From the NCBI RefSeq assembly GCF_900113905.1, contig NZ_FORC01000002.1:668772-732771 (forward strand): a DNA stretch of 64,000 nt, given 5' to 3'. This stretch comes from Phytopseudomonas argentinensis. GTDB taxonomy: Bacteria; Pseudomonadota; Gammaproteobacteria; Pseudomonadales; Pseudomonadaceae. Shown here one piece after another: positions 38,551-47,127 of this stretch (positions within the stretch are counted from its first letter, which is position 1; every line of letters starts with the position of its first letter). The notes below the pieces were generated by a model. That model searched no databases, was not told where the DNA came from, and saw nothing but the letters and a program-made list of their open reading frames with translations. The position numbers and the translations under genes are program-made.

Positions 38551-41481
38551 CTGAAAAGCCTTACTCGAGAGGAACTCGAATCCGAGATCGAGTGCCTGCG
38601 TGCGGCCCTTAGGCGGGCGGGCGTAGCGCCTGTATCTTCTGATGAACGTCGTCGCTTGGCGGACCAGGCAGCCCCAGGTCAGGACACGGCACGTCAGAGA
38701 GCCGTCTTCGACAGCGCTGTCGACTTCGCGATCATTCTGACTGACCTGACCGGCACCATTACCGGCTGGAACTCAGCCGCCGTGCATTTGACCGGCTGGA
38801 GTGCCGAGGAAATGTTCGGCCAGAGCGTGGCGCGGATTTATACCGCTCAAGCTCAAGAAGATGGCCGTGTCGACGCTGAGATGCAGCACGCGATCGAGTT
38901 CGGCTATGCCTCAAACGAGCGTTGGCACCTGCGCAAGGACGGTCAGTCGATCTGGGTCTCCTGCGAGACGATGCCGCTTTACTCGGAAAAGCATGCCCAT
39001 CTTGGGTTCATGACGATTCTGCGGGATCGTACGAAGGAACACCTCGATAGCCGCGCCATGGAAGAAACCAAGGAGCGTTATCGACTGGCGGCCAAAGCCA
39101 CCAATGATGCTATCTGGGATTGGGATCTGACGGCCAATCAGGTTCTCTGGAACGATGCGCTCGCTGATGCTTATGGCCATTCGTTGGCGACGTCGGAGTC
39201 CACCGGCGACTGGTGGCTGCAGCACATACATCCAGAGGACAAGCAACGCATCTACAACTCCATCCACGCCGTCATCGATGGCGACGGCAGTGCCTGGAGT
39301 GATGAGTACCGCTTTCAGCGCAGTGACGGCTCCTACGCCGAGGTGCTGGACCGTGGCCACGTGATTCGCGGCGCTGACGGCAAGGCCTTGCGTCTGATCG
39401 GGGCGATGCTCGACCTGACCTCGCGACGCAAATCGGAAACGGCGCTGCGCAAGAGCGAAGAGCGCTTCAGAACCATCGTCGAGACCATCGAGACGGCGTT
39501 CGCCATCGTCGAAGTGAAGTTCGATGCTGAGGATCGTCCCGTAGATTATCGATTCATCGAGGTCAATCCGGCGTTCGAACGTGAGGCCGGGGTCGACTTG
39601 CGTGACAAGTGGGTAACCGAATATGCGCCCGAGCTGGAGCAGTTCTGGTTCGACACCTACGGGCATGTCGCCAAGACACGCGAGCCGCTGGCCTTTGAAA
39701 GCTATGCCAATACGTTCGAGCGCTGGTTTGATGTCAGGGCTGTCCCGGTGGGTGACCCCGCCGAGAGACAGATCGGCGTCTTTTTCAATGACGTGACCGC
39801 GAGGCGCAACGCTCAGGAGCGGCTAATGGCCAGCGAGGCGCTTGCCCACGAGAATATCGAACGTGTCCAACTCGCCTTGGCGGCGGGGGCGATCATCGGC
39901 ACCTGGCATTGGCACGTACCAACCGACCGCTTTACGGTGGACAAGGCATTTGCCGAAGCCTTCGGGCTCGATCCGGCACTCGGATTCAAGGGGCTGAGCC
40001 TCGAGCAAATCATCGCTACGGTGCACCCGGACGACCGAGAGGGGGTCATCGCCTCCATCGACGACGTGATTGCCCGTGGCGGCGCTTTCTCCCATCAGTA
40101 CCGGGTCAAGCGTACGGATGAACGCTATTACTGGATCGAGGCCAATGGGCGTGTCGAACTCGGCGCCGATGGCACCGCGCAGAACTTCCCAGGCGTGCTG
40201 ATTGACGTCGAGGAGCGTCGGGCGCTGATGGATGAGCGAGACCGCGCGACCGCGGCGTTGAGAGCGCTCAACGACACCCTGGAACAACGCGTTGCAGAGC
40301 GTACCGCCGACCTGATGCAGGCCGAGGAGAAATTGCGCCAGTCGCAGAAAATGGAAGCGGTTGGACAGCTCACGGGTGGCCTGGCCCATGACTTCAACAA
40401 CCTGTTGGCAGGCATTTCCGGTTCGCTGGAAATGATGGGCTTACGTATCGCACAAGGCCGCCTGGGCGAGCTGGAAAAGTACATCCTGACCGCTCAGGGA
40501 GCCTCCAGGCGCGCCGCTGCACTGACACATCGACTCCTGGCATTTTCGCGCCGGCAGACGCTCGACCCGCGCCCCACCGACGTGAATGCGTTGCTGCTGG
40601 GCATGACCGAACTCATACAACGTACGGTAGGGCCGAGCATCACGCTCGAAACCCTCGGAGCCTCTGAGCTCTGGCCGGTGAAGGTCGACGCCAGCCAACT
40701 TGAGAACGCGCTGCTCAACCTGTGTATCAACGCACGGGACGCAATGCCGGACGGCGGCCGGATAACCATCGAAACGGCCAATCGCTGGCTCGATCGTGAA
40801 GTTGCTCGTGCGCACGACCTCACTGAGGGGCAGTACCTTGCCCTAAGTGTCACGGACACGGGTTTCGGCATGGCACCGGATGTCATCGCCAAGGCCTTTG
40901 ACCCATTTTTCACCACCAAACCGATAGGGCACGGCACCGGGCTCGGCTTGTCGATGATCTATGGTTTCGCCAAACAGTCAGGTGGACAGGCACGTATCCA
41001 CTCCGAGGTGGGCGTCGGGACGACCCTGACCCTCTATCTGCCCCGATACTTCGGCAGCGTGGATGCGGAGCGCGAAGAGCTCTACTCCAATGCGGTGGAG
41101 CTGTCGGAACGCGGGGAAACCATACTGGTCGTCGATGACGAGCCGACGATCCGCATGCTTTTGGTCGAGGCGCTGAGTGAGCGTGGCTATTCGGTCATCG
41201 AAGCAGCCGATAGCGTAGCGGGTCTCAAGGTGCTGCGCTCCGATGTGCATATCGATCTGCTGATCAGCGATGTGGGGCTTCCAGGCGGTATGAACGGCCG
41301 GCAGATGGCCGATGCCGGCAGAGAACTTCGCCCCGGCCTGAAGACGCTGTTCATAACAGGCTATGCGGCAAATGCCGCCGTCGGTGACGGGCATCTGCAG
41401 CCAGGCATGCAGGTCATCACAAAGCCGTTCTCCGTGGATGCACTCACGACGAGGGTTCAGGAGTTGATGGCTGCGGAGTAG
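38551..41481 (+). CDS. Multi-PAS hybrid histidine kinase
   Basis: A cytoplasmic hybrid kinase. The frame is open from 38320, where GTG overlaps the ridA stop (GTGA), but the first 75 or so codons are not protein-like. Convincing sequence begins SLTREELESEIECLRAAL. AGTGAGGG lies 7 bp before a CTG at 38551, so I put the start there; TTG 38512 and GTG 38320 are alternatives. Domains (numbered from 38320) are PAS about 125-245, PAS_3 about 250-375, PAS about 380-490 and PAS_3 about 500-630. HisKA follows with His690 in GGLAHDFNNLLA, then HATPase (GHGTGLGLSMIYG) and a receiver (DLLISDVGLPGG). Coupling to the SoxR-controlled ridA promoter is possible. Confidence 0.85.
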   Translation: MKSLTREELESEIECLRAALRRAGVAPVSSDERRRLADQAAPGQDTARQRAVFDSAVDFAIILTDLTGTITGWNSAAVHLTGWSAEEMFGQSVARIYTAQAQEDGRVDAEMQHAIEFGYASNERWHLRKDGQSIWVSCETMPLYSEKHAHLGFMTILRDRTKEHLDSRAMEETKERYRLAAKATNDAIWDWDLTANQVLWNDALADAYGHSLATSESTGDWWLQHIHPEDKQRIYNSIHAVIDGDGSAWSDEYRFQRSDGSYAEVLDRGHVIRGADGKALRLIGAMLDLTSRRKSETALRKSEERFRTIVETIETAFAIVEVKFDAEDRPVDYRFIEVNPAFEREAGVDLRDKWVTEYAPELEQFWFDTYGHVAKTREPLAFESYANTFERWFDVRAVPVGDPAERQIGVFFNDVTARRNAQERLMASEALAHENIERVQLALAAGAIIGTWHWHVPTDRFTVDKAFAEAFGLDPALGFKGLSLEQIIATVHPDDREGVIASIDDVIARGGAFSHQYRVKRTDERYYWIEANGRVELGADGTAQNFPGVLIDVEERRALMDERDRATAALRALNDTLEQRVAERTADLMQAEEKLRQSQKMEAVGQLTGGLAHDFNNLLAGISGSLEMMGLRIAQGRLGELEKYILTAQGASRRAAALTHRLLAFSRRQTLDPRPTDVNALLLGMTELIQRTVGPSITLETLGASELWPVKVDASQLENALLNLCINARDAMPDGGRITIETANRWLDREVARAHDLTEGQYLALSVTDTGFGMAPDVIAKAFDPFFTTKPIGHGTGLGLSMIYGFAKQSGGQARIHSEVGVGTTLTLYLPRYFGSVDAEREELYSNAVELSERGETILVVDDEPTIRMLLVEALSERGYSVIEAADSVAGLKVLRSDVHIDLLISDVGLPGGMNGRQMADAGRELRPGLKTLFITGYAANAAVGDGHLQPGMQVITKPFSVDALTTRVQELMAAE

Positions 41482-41852
41482 GTCCGAACCAGAGCGCGAT
41501 CGGTTATAGGTTGAGCAGCCCCGGGGGCGGGGGATCGCGCTTTTACTCACCCAATGCTTTCAGAAGCTGCCAGACCTCTGAAGTCGGCTGCAAAACTGTC
41601 GCCTGCTTTCCTCAAAAAAACAGGCCCGGTCGTGCTGGCCGCCAGTTCGCGGTCCACCGGTCAACGAGCCCGTCATGTGTGGACCTTTGAGCGAGTTCAA
41701 TGATGTGAGTTGTTGGCTGCCGACCTCGCGGATCCCGTAGAGCCTACAGGTCAAACGCCTGCCTCGGGCTGACGTGATCTCGGTCTATGCTTGTGAACGG
41801 TTCTCAACAGCGTTAGCATCGCGGGCCTCCATCTCAGTCGCCACGTCAGCCC
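41482..41852. other. 371-bp intergenic region upstream of fecI
   Basis: No gene is supported here. TTG-T-GAAC-G-GTTC-T-CAA at 41791-41807 is a 17-bp palindrome with only one mismatched pair, 46 bp before fecI. It does not match the Fur consensus but is well placed as an operator or promoter element for the sigma factor operon. Confidence 0.4.
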
Positions 41853-42368
41853 ATGTCCGATGAGCAGCAAGCCCGCAGTCTTTCGCTGCTCTACCAGCGT
41901 CATCGCAACGAATTGCTGGCGTTTCTGACCCGCAAGGTGCGCTGCCGCGAAACTGCCCGGGACCTGCTTCAGGACACCTTCGTTCGTCTGCTGCATACCG
42001 AGCATGGCGAAGTAGGGAATGCGCGCGCGTTCCTTTACCGCATTGCTACCAATCTGAGCATCGATCACGCCCGACGTAGCCAAGTGCGCGGGGTAAGTGA
42101 CGAGCAGGCGCTGGACGAGTTGCTGACCGAGGCGACTCCGGAGCGCAGTGCGGTGGCAGGTAGCACGCTGGCGTATCTGGAGCGGTTGATTGATGGCCTG
42201 CCATCGCCCACCCGCGAAGTGTTTCTGCTGGCTCGGGTGGATCAGATGGGCTACAAGGAAATCGCCGCACGGCTTGGCATCAGCGAGCGCGCTGTCGAGC
42301 GGCATCTGAACAAAGCCCTCAGTCACTGCGCGGCGGCGGCGCTGTATGCACGTAGCAAGACCGATTAG
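41853..42368 (+). CDS. fecI: ECF sigma factor, FecI type
   Basis: A 171-residue sigma-70 factor of the iron-starvation ECF group. Region 2 spans LYQRHRNELLAFLTRKV to LQDTFVRLLH and AFLYRIATNLSIDHARR. Region 4 has LPSPTREVFLLARVDQMGYK and EIAARLGISERAVERHLNKA. It should direct transcription of the downstream TonB receptor gene when released by FecR. fecR starts 2 bp after its stop. Confidence 0.94.
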   Translation: MSDEQQARSLSLLYQRHRNELLAFLTRKVRCRETARDLLQDTFVRLLHTEHGEVGNARAFLYRIATNLSIDHARRSQVRGVSDEQALDELLTEATPERSAVAGSTLAYLERLIDGLPSPTREVFLLARVDQMGYKEIAARLGISERAVERHLNKALSHCAAAALYARSKTD

Positions 42369-42370
42369 CC

Positions 42371-43291
42371 ATGACTAATTCTTCCGAGAACTCCGTCTCC
42401 CAGCAGCAGGCTCTGGACTGGTTCACCCGCTTGCGCGACGAAAGGCTTGATAGCGCCGAGCGTGAGGCATTCGAAGCCTGGATCCAGCTGCCGCAAAACG
42501 CCCAGGCTTACGCCGAAGTGGAGCACTTGTGGCGAACCCTGGAACTACCTGCGCAGCGGGTACGCAAGGCGGAGCGCTCGCGCAGAAGACCATGGCGCCG
42601 CCTCGCGGCCGTTGCCTGTCTGGTAATGGCTGCGGGCGTGGCCTGGATTTCCGCGCCGAGGTTGCAAGGCCTGGGCAGCGATTACGTTACGGCGGCAGGC
42701 GAGCGCCGGGAGGTGCTACTCGGCGACGGCACCCGCCTGTGGCTGGACAGCGCCAGCGCGGTGGATGTGGATCTGCAGGGCCCGATGCGCAGGGTGTGGC
42801 TGCGCGAGGGGCGCGTATTTGCCGATGTGGTACGGGACGGCCGGCCGTTCGTGGTCCAGGTCGATCAGGCGAAGGTCGAAGTTTTGGGCACGCGCTTTTC
42901 GGTAAGTCGATCGGCGGTGGGCGATGAAGTGGTATTGCTCAGTGGCCGGGTGCAGGTCAGGACCCCCCTACAACAGCAATTGCTCACCCCTGGGCAGCGG
43001 TTAGTGGTGCTGGACCAGCAGGTTCAAGCACCCCAGGCGGTGGATGCCGAGCGCTTGCTGGCCTGGCGCTCGGGCCTGCTGCAGGTGCGCGAAGCCCCCC
43101 TCAAGGACGTGCTGCGGCAACTGGCCGAGTACCAGGGCAAGCGCTTGGTGTTGCTCGATGAAAAGGTCGGCCGGCAGCCGGTGAGCGGCAGCTTCAATCT
43201 GGATCGCGCTGGCAGTGCCCTCGATGCGCTGGTCAGCAATCGCCAGTTGCAGGCGCACACGCTGATGGGGCACTGGTTGATCATCCACTAA
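42371..43291 (+). CDS. fecR: FecR-type anti-sigma regulator
   Basis: A 306-residue inner-membrane regulator. The N-terminal cytoplasmic DUF4880-like part (QQALDWFTRLRDERLDSAER) binds the sigma factor. One TM segment lies near 77-96 (LAAVACLVMAAGVAWISA). A periplasmic FecR domain (REVLLGDGTRLWLDSASAVD, VEVLGTRFSVS) and a C-terminal secretin-like domain that contacts the receptor signalling domain follow. It relays ligand binding from the outer-membrane receptor to FecI. It is cotranscribed with fecI. Confidence 0.94.
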   Translation: MTNSSENSVSQQQALDWFTRLRDERLDSAEREAFEAWIQLPQNAQAYAEVEHLWRTLELPAQRVRKAERSRRRPWRRLAAVACLVMAAGVAWISAPRLQGLGSDYVTAAGERREVLLGDGTRLWLDSASAVDVDLQGPMRRVWLREGRVFADVVRDGRPFVVQVDQAKVEVLGTRFSVSRSAVGDEVVLLSGRVQVRTPLQQQLLTPGQRLVVLDQQVQAPQAVDAERLLAWRSGLLQVREAPLKDVLRQLAEYQGKRLVLLDEKVGRQPVSGSFNLDRAGSALDALVSNRQLQAHTLMGHWLIIH

Positions 43292-43342
43292 ATTTTCTCT
43301 GTCGCCCCGGGGGGAATTTCGTTTCTGCTGCGTCTCACTCCA

Positions 43343-43365
43343 CATAAGAAATATTTTCATTCTTA
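43343..43365 (+). promoter_or_regulatory. Fur-like palindrome before the FecA-type receptor
   Basis: ATAAGAA-N9-TTCTTAT is a perfect 7-bp inverted repeat in an AT-rich island 17 bp before the receptor ATG. It agrees with about 11 of 19 Fur consensus positions. Iron-dependent repression is likely but another metal regulator is possible. A GGAATTT at 43312-43318 upstream could be the -35 of a FecI-type promoter; no clear -10 fits. Confidence 0.45.
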
Positions 43366-43382
43366 TTTTCCGGGGAGTACAC

Positions 43383-45806
43383 ATGCAGCACCAACGCAAT
43401 TGCATTTCCAAGCGCCGTCCGCTGGCCAACGTCGTGCTGATAATGGGTCTGCTTTCAACACTGCCTTCATTAACCGTGAAGGCGGCAGATGCTGGCCCCG
43501 AGGTAGCCGAGCAGGTTCGATTGGATTTTGACATTCCAGCTCAGCCCTTGGCTGACGCGCTAGATGCCTTCAGTGCGCAAAGTGGCTACCAAGTTATCTA
43601 CAACGCCAGCGAACTCAGTGGCCAATCCTCTGTGACGGTCCAGGGGACGTACAGCGCTGGTGAGGCTATCCGCGGGTTGCTCAGTGCAAGTGCTGCGCAG
43701 TTGAGCCAGCCCAACGCCAGCAGCTTCGTCATCATCCTTCCAGCTACGGCAGGCAATAGTCTGCAGCTAGACGCCCTGAGCATTTCTGGCAAGGCGCCGG
43801 GCTCGACCACCGAGGGTACCGGGCTTTACACCACCTATTCCTCAAGCAGTTCGACACGCCTGAACCTGTCGTTGAAGGAAACCCCACAAGCGTTGACGGT
43901 AATGACCCGCCAGCGTCTGGACGACCAGAAGCTCACCACCCTCAATGAGGTGCTGGAGCAGACCCCCGGAATCACCGCCTCGCACACCAGCATCAGCGCC
44001 GAGAACAACACCTATTGGTCGCGTGGCTTCCAGATCAACAACTTCGAGATCGATGGTGTTCCGACCTCCTCACGGATCGACAACTCCACCCATTACACGG
44101 CGATGTACGATCGGGTCGAAATCGTGCGCGGCGCCACCGGGTTGATCAGTGGCACCGGTACGCCCTCGGCGACCATCAACCTGATTCGCAAGCGGCCCAC
44201 CTTCGAGCCGCAGGCCAGTGTCAGTGCCGAAGCTGGCAGCTGGGATCGCTATGGCCTGGGGGTCGATGTATCGGGGCCGCTGACCGAAGCAGGCAATGTG
44301 CGCGGGCGCCTGGTGTTGGACTACAAGGATCAGAAGTACTGGGTCGATCGGATGTCCTCCGATGCCGCGCTGGTGTATGGCATTACCGAGTTCGACCTGA
44401 CCGAGTCGACCTTGCTCACCCTGGGTTTCAGCTACGCCAATACGCATACCAACGCACCGCTACGAGCGGGTTTTCCCGCGTATTTCAGCAACGGCCGGAA
44501 GACCGACTTCTCGCGCTCTACCAACAGCTCTCCTGATTGGGCCTACTACGACCGTAAAGTGACCAACCTGTTTGGCTCCGTCGAGCACACTTTCGACAAT
44601 GGCTGGAGCGCCAAGGTCGAACTGAGCCACACGCAGAACTCCTTCGATCAACTTACCAGTTACCTCAACGGCAGCATCGACCAGCAGACCGGCGAGGGCG
44701 CCTACCTGTACCCCAACCGTTGGACCGGAACCCCGCGCCAGGACACTCTAGATGCATACGTCACCGGCCCATTCAGCCTGTTTGGCCGCGAGCATGAATT
44801 GATCGTTGGCACCACGTTCTCGCGTTACCGCGAGCACACTCCGGAGCGTGGCGGCTGGTACGGACCGTGGACCGGCTATGACGGCACCATCGACAACTTC
44901 TTCACCTGGGATGGCAGCGGTCCACGGCCCGACACCACCCCGGTGGGCAAAAGCCTGATCGACGAAAACCAGTACGCAGCTTTCCTGACCTCGCGCTTTC
45001 ACGTTACCGACAACACCCACCTGATCCTTGGCAGCCGGGTAACCGACTGGAAGCGTGAGAACGAGACCATTGGTTACAGCGGCGATAACCGCAAGGACAG
45101 CCAGAACCGGCACGGTATCTTCTTACCCTATGCAGGCCTGGTCTACGACTTGAACGACACCTGGTCGCTCTACGGAAGCTACACCAAGATCTTCAATCCG
45201 CAGCAGTACGGCATGAAAGACACCAACAACAAGGCGCTCGACCCGCAAGAAGGCGTGGGCTACGAGTTGGGGGTGAAGGGCAGCTTCAACGACGACAAGC
45301 TCAACGCCAGCCTGGCATTGTTCAAGATCGAGCAGGACAACCTGGCGGTGTACCTGCGAGACCCGGATATCTACACCCTCGAACAGGGCACGACCACCGA
45401 GGGTATCGAGCTTTCGTTGGATGGAGAGCTGGCGCAAGGCTGGCAGGCAATGGCCGGCTACGCTTATAGCGTCAGCACCGATCAGGACGAGCGGCGCATC
45501 GTGACGAACATTCCGCGTCACAGTATCAAGACCTTCACCAGCTACCGCCTACCAGGTGCACTGAGCAAGCTGACCGTCGGTGGCGGGGTGAACTGGCAGA
45601 GCAAATATGGCCAGGACCTACACACCTTCACCCAAGGCAGTTTCGCCGTGGTCAACCTGATGACCCGCTACGACGTAACGCGCGACTTGAGCGTGAAACT
45701 GAACCTCAACAACGTGCTCGACAAAAAATACTACGGCTATGCCGACAGCTGGGTGGTATATGGCGAGCCGCGAAACGTCATGACCAGTATGGAGTATCGG
45801 TTCTGA
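43383..45806 (+). CDS. TonB-dependent siderophore transducer with N-terminal signalling domain
   Basis: An 807-residue outer-membrane receptor. The signal peptide (PLANVVLIMGLLSTLPSLTV) is followed by an STN signalling domain (about 45-120, LDFDIPAQPLADALDAFSAQ), a plug (SLKETPQALTVMTRQRLDDQ and YDRVEIVRGATGLISGTGTP) and a 22-strand barrel ending MTSMEYRF with the expected terminal phenylalanine. The STN domain talks to FecR, making the three genes a cell-surface signalling system. The plug resembles ferric hydroxamate/catecholate receptors (FoxA, FiuA, FpvA group). No siderophore synthesis genes are nearby, so the ligand may be a xenosiderophore. Confidence 0.93.
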   Translation: MQHQRNCISKRRPLANVVLIMGLLSTLPSLTVKAADAGPEVAEQVRLDFDIPAQPLADALDAFSAQSGYQVIYNASELSGQSSVTVQGTYSAGEAIRGLLSASAAQLSQPNASSFVIILPATAGNSLQLDALSISGKAPGSTTEGTGLYTTYSSSSSTRLNLSLKETPQALTVMTRQRLDDQKLTTLNEVLEQTPGITASHTSISAENNTYWSRGFQINNFEIDGVPTSSRIDNSTHYTAMYDRVEIVRGATGLISGTGTPSATINLIRKRPTFEPQASVSAEAGSWDRYGLGVDVSGPLTEAGNVRGRLVLDYKDQKYWVDRMSSDAALVYGITEFDLTESTLLTLGFSYANTHTNAPLRAGFPAYFSNGRKTDFSRSTNSSPDWAYYDRKVTNLFGSVEHTFDNGWSAKVELSHTQNSFDQLTSYLNGSIDQQTGEGAYLYPNRWTGTPRQDTLDAYVTGPFSLFGREHELIVGTTFSRYREHTPERGGWYGPWTGYDGTIDNFFTWDGSGPRPDTTPVGKSLIDENQYAAFLTSRFHVTDNTHLILGSRVTDWKRENETIGYSGDNRKDSQNRHGIFLPYAGLVYDLNDTWSLYGSYTKIFNPQQYGMKDTNNKALDPQEGVGYELGVKGSFNDDKLNASLALFKIEQDNLAVYLRDPDIYTLEQGTTTEGIELSLDGELAQGWQAMAGYAYSVSTDQDERRIVTNIPRHSIKTFTSYRLPGALSKLTVGGGVNWQSKYGQDLHTFTQGSFAVVNLMTRYDVTRDLSVKLNLNNVLDKKYYGYADSWVVYGEPRNVMTSMEYRF

Positions 45807-46057
45807 ATCATGGCTTGCTGCAACGTCCGGCTGTTAACCTAGAGCCTTCACGACTCTGTAGGAGTAGCTCTGCTGCAAGCGCACTTGAGTTTCAGCAGAG
45901 AGTTTTGCCTGAGGTAGCTAAGACATGCCTGCTCCGACCTAATCGAAAGCCAGCTCAACCTACAGGGCAGTGCTCATGCGGGGCGGACTAAGGTGACACC
46001 TCGCCCTTCTGGCGAAAGCCGCGGCCTGGCTTCGCTTGCCCTTGGCCGATGTCCGCT

Positions 46058-46822
46058 TCATTTGTAGAAGCTCGAAGGCGCAACGCCGAACTGCCGTCGG
46101 AATGCTGCGGCAAAGGCGCTTTGGCTCTCGTAGCCATGCTGCAAGGCCACTTGCAGCACCGGCTGGCCTTCGGCCAATGCTTCGAGCGAGAGCAGCAGGC
46201 GCGCCTGTTGGCGCCAGCGGCCGAAGGTGATGCCGGTGCTGCTGAGAAAGCGTCGATGAAAGGTTTTCGGGCTCATGGCCAGCTGGGTTGCCCAATGTTC
46301 GGCGCCATCGGCCTGCGCCGGGTTCCGTGCCAAGGCCAGGCAGACGCGGGCGATGCGCTCGTCTTCCGGCCAGGGCAGGTGGAAGGGCAGCACGGGCAGG
46401 CTGCGCAATTCATCGAGCAACAAACGCATCAAGCGGCCGTTCCGGCTGTCCGCGCTGTAGGTCGCGGGCACCTGGGTCGCTGCCAGGATGAGCTCGCGCA
46501 GTAAGGGCGATACATCGATCACGCAGTTGCCCGTGGGCAGGCCGTCGACAGCCTCCGGGTTGACGAACAGGCTGCGCATGCAGGCTTTGCCGCGTATGCC
46601 CAGGGAATGCTCGACGCCTGCCTGCACCCACACGCCACGGGTCGGCGGTATGACCCAGCGGCCGGCCGCCGTTTCGACCAGCAGCACCCCGGAGATGGCA
46701 TAGATCAATTGCGCGTACGGATGGCTGTGTGCAGGTACCTGATGGCCACTGGCGTAGTCGACCGAGACGCCGGTAACCGGCATGACCAGGGATTCATCCG
46801 GCAGGTGGCTGTGGTCGACCAT
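46058..46822 (-). CDS. AraC-family regulator (cupin N-terminus)
   Basis: A 254-residue regulator. The cupin-like sensor domain includes HQVPAHSHPYAQLIYAISGV (near 24-43) and VIPPTRGVWVQAGVEHS. The C-terminal double helix-turn-helix has AMSPKTFHRRFLSSTGITFG and HGYESQSAFAAAFRRQFGV. I chose ATG 46822; an in-frame extension upstream would run through the repeat operator. It is divergent from a leuA paralogue, its likely target. Confidence 0.9.
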   Translation of the reverse strand: MVDHSHLPDESLVMPVTGVSVDYASGHQVPAHSHPYAQLIYAISGVLLVETAAGRWVIPPTRGVWVQAGVEHSLGIRGKACMRSLFVNPEAVDGLPTGNCVIDVSPLLRELILAATQVPATYSADSRNGRLMRLLLDELRSLPVLPFHLPWPEDERIARVCLALARNPAQADGAEHWATQLAMSPKTFHRRFLSSTGITFGRWRQQARLLLSLEALAEGQPVLQVALQHGYESQSAFAAAFRRQFGVAPSSFYK

Positions 46823-46867
46823 GGGCGGGTTCCGGGATGTGCGGCCCGCCAGCTTAGCGGCATTAAT

Positions 46868-46900
46868 GACCATTTGGCGACAACGGTGGACCATTTGTCG
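46868..46900. promoter_or_regulatory. Direct repeats GACCATTTGKCG, AraC binding site
   Basis: GACCATTTGGCG (46868-46879) and GACCATTTGTCG (46889-46900) are direct repeats with 21-bp periodicity, two helical turns. AraC-family activators commonly bind this arrangement. It lies in the divergent region between araC-like 46822 and the leuA paralogue, so it is probably the regulator's operator. Confidence 0.7.
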
Positions 46901-46957
46901 TGAGTGGTCAGCTCGTTGGCCGCCTATGCTGGCCATCTGTCTTACCGGAATGGCGCC

Positions 46958-47065
46958 ATGAACCTTCTGCTGCCCTCGCTAACGCTACTAGCCCTGAGCC
47001 TCGGCCGGGGTCTGTCGCCGCGTGTGTGGCGTCGACTTGCGATCTCCCCCAGATCCCGGTCTTGA
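46958..47065 (+). CDS. Leucine-rich mini-ORF, possible leader peptide
   Basis: A 35-codon frame begins MNLLLPSLTLLALSLGRGL, with nine leucines in 19 residues, and ends 62 bp before the leuA-type gene. Leucine-rich leaders upstream of leu genes act in ribosome-stalling attenuation. The ribosome site is weak (GGA) and no strong terminator is evident in the following 60 bp. It could equally be a chance frame. Confidence 0.35.
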   Translation: MNLLLPSLTLLALSLGRGLSPRVWRRLAISPRSRS

Positions 47066-47127
47066 ACAGCTCGCCATCGCGGGCAGGGGAGGTCGGCAAC
47101 GTCCGTCTTTCGTTCGAGGTTCGCCCC

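Noticed and set aside
43312..43340. A complete FecI-type -35/-10 promoter before the receptor gene
   Set aside because: GGAATTT fits a -35, but no -10 at the expected spacing is convincing; only noted within the Fur-like site entry.
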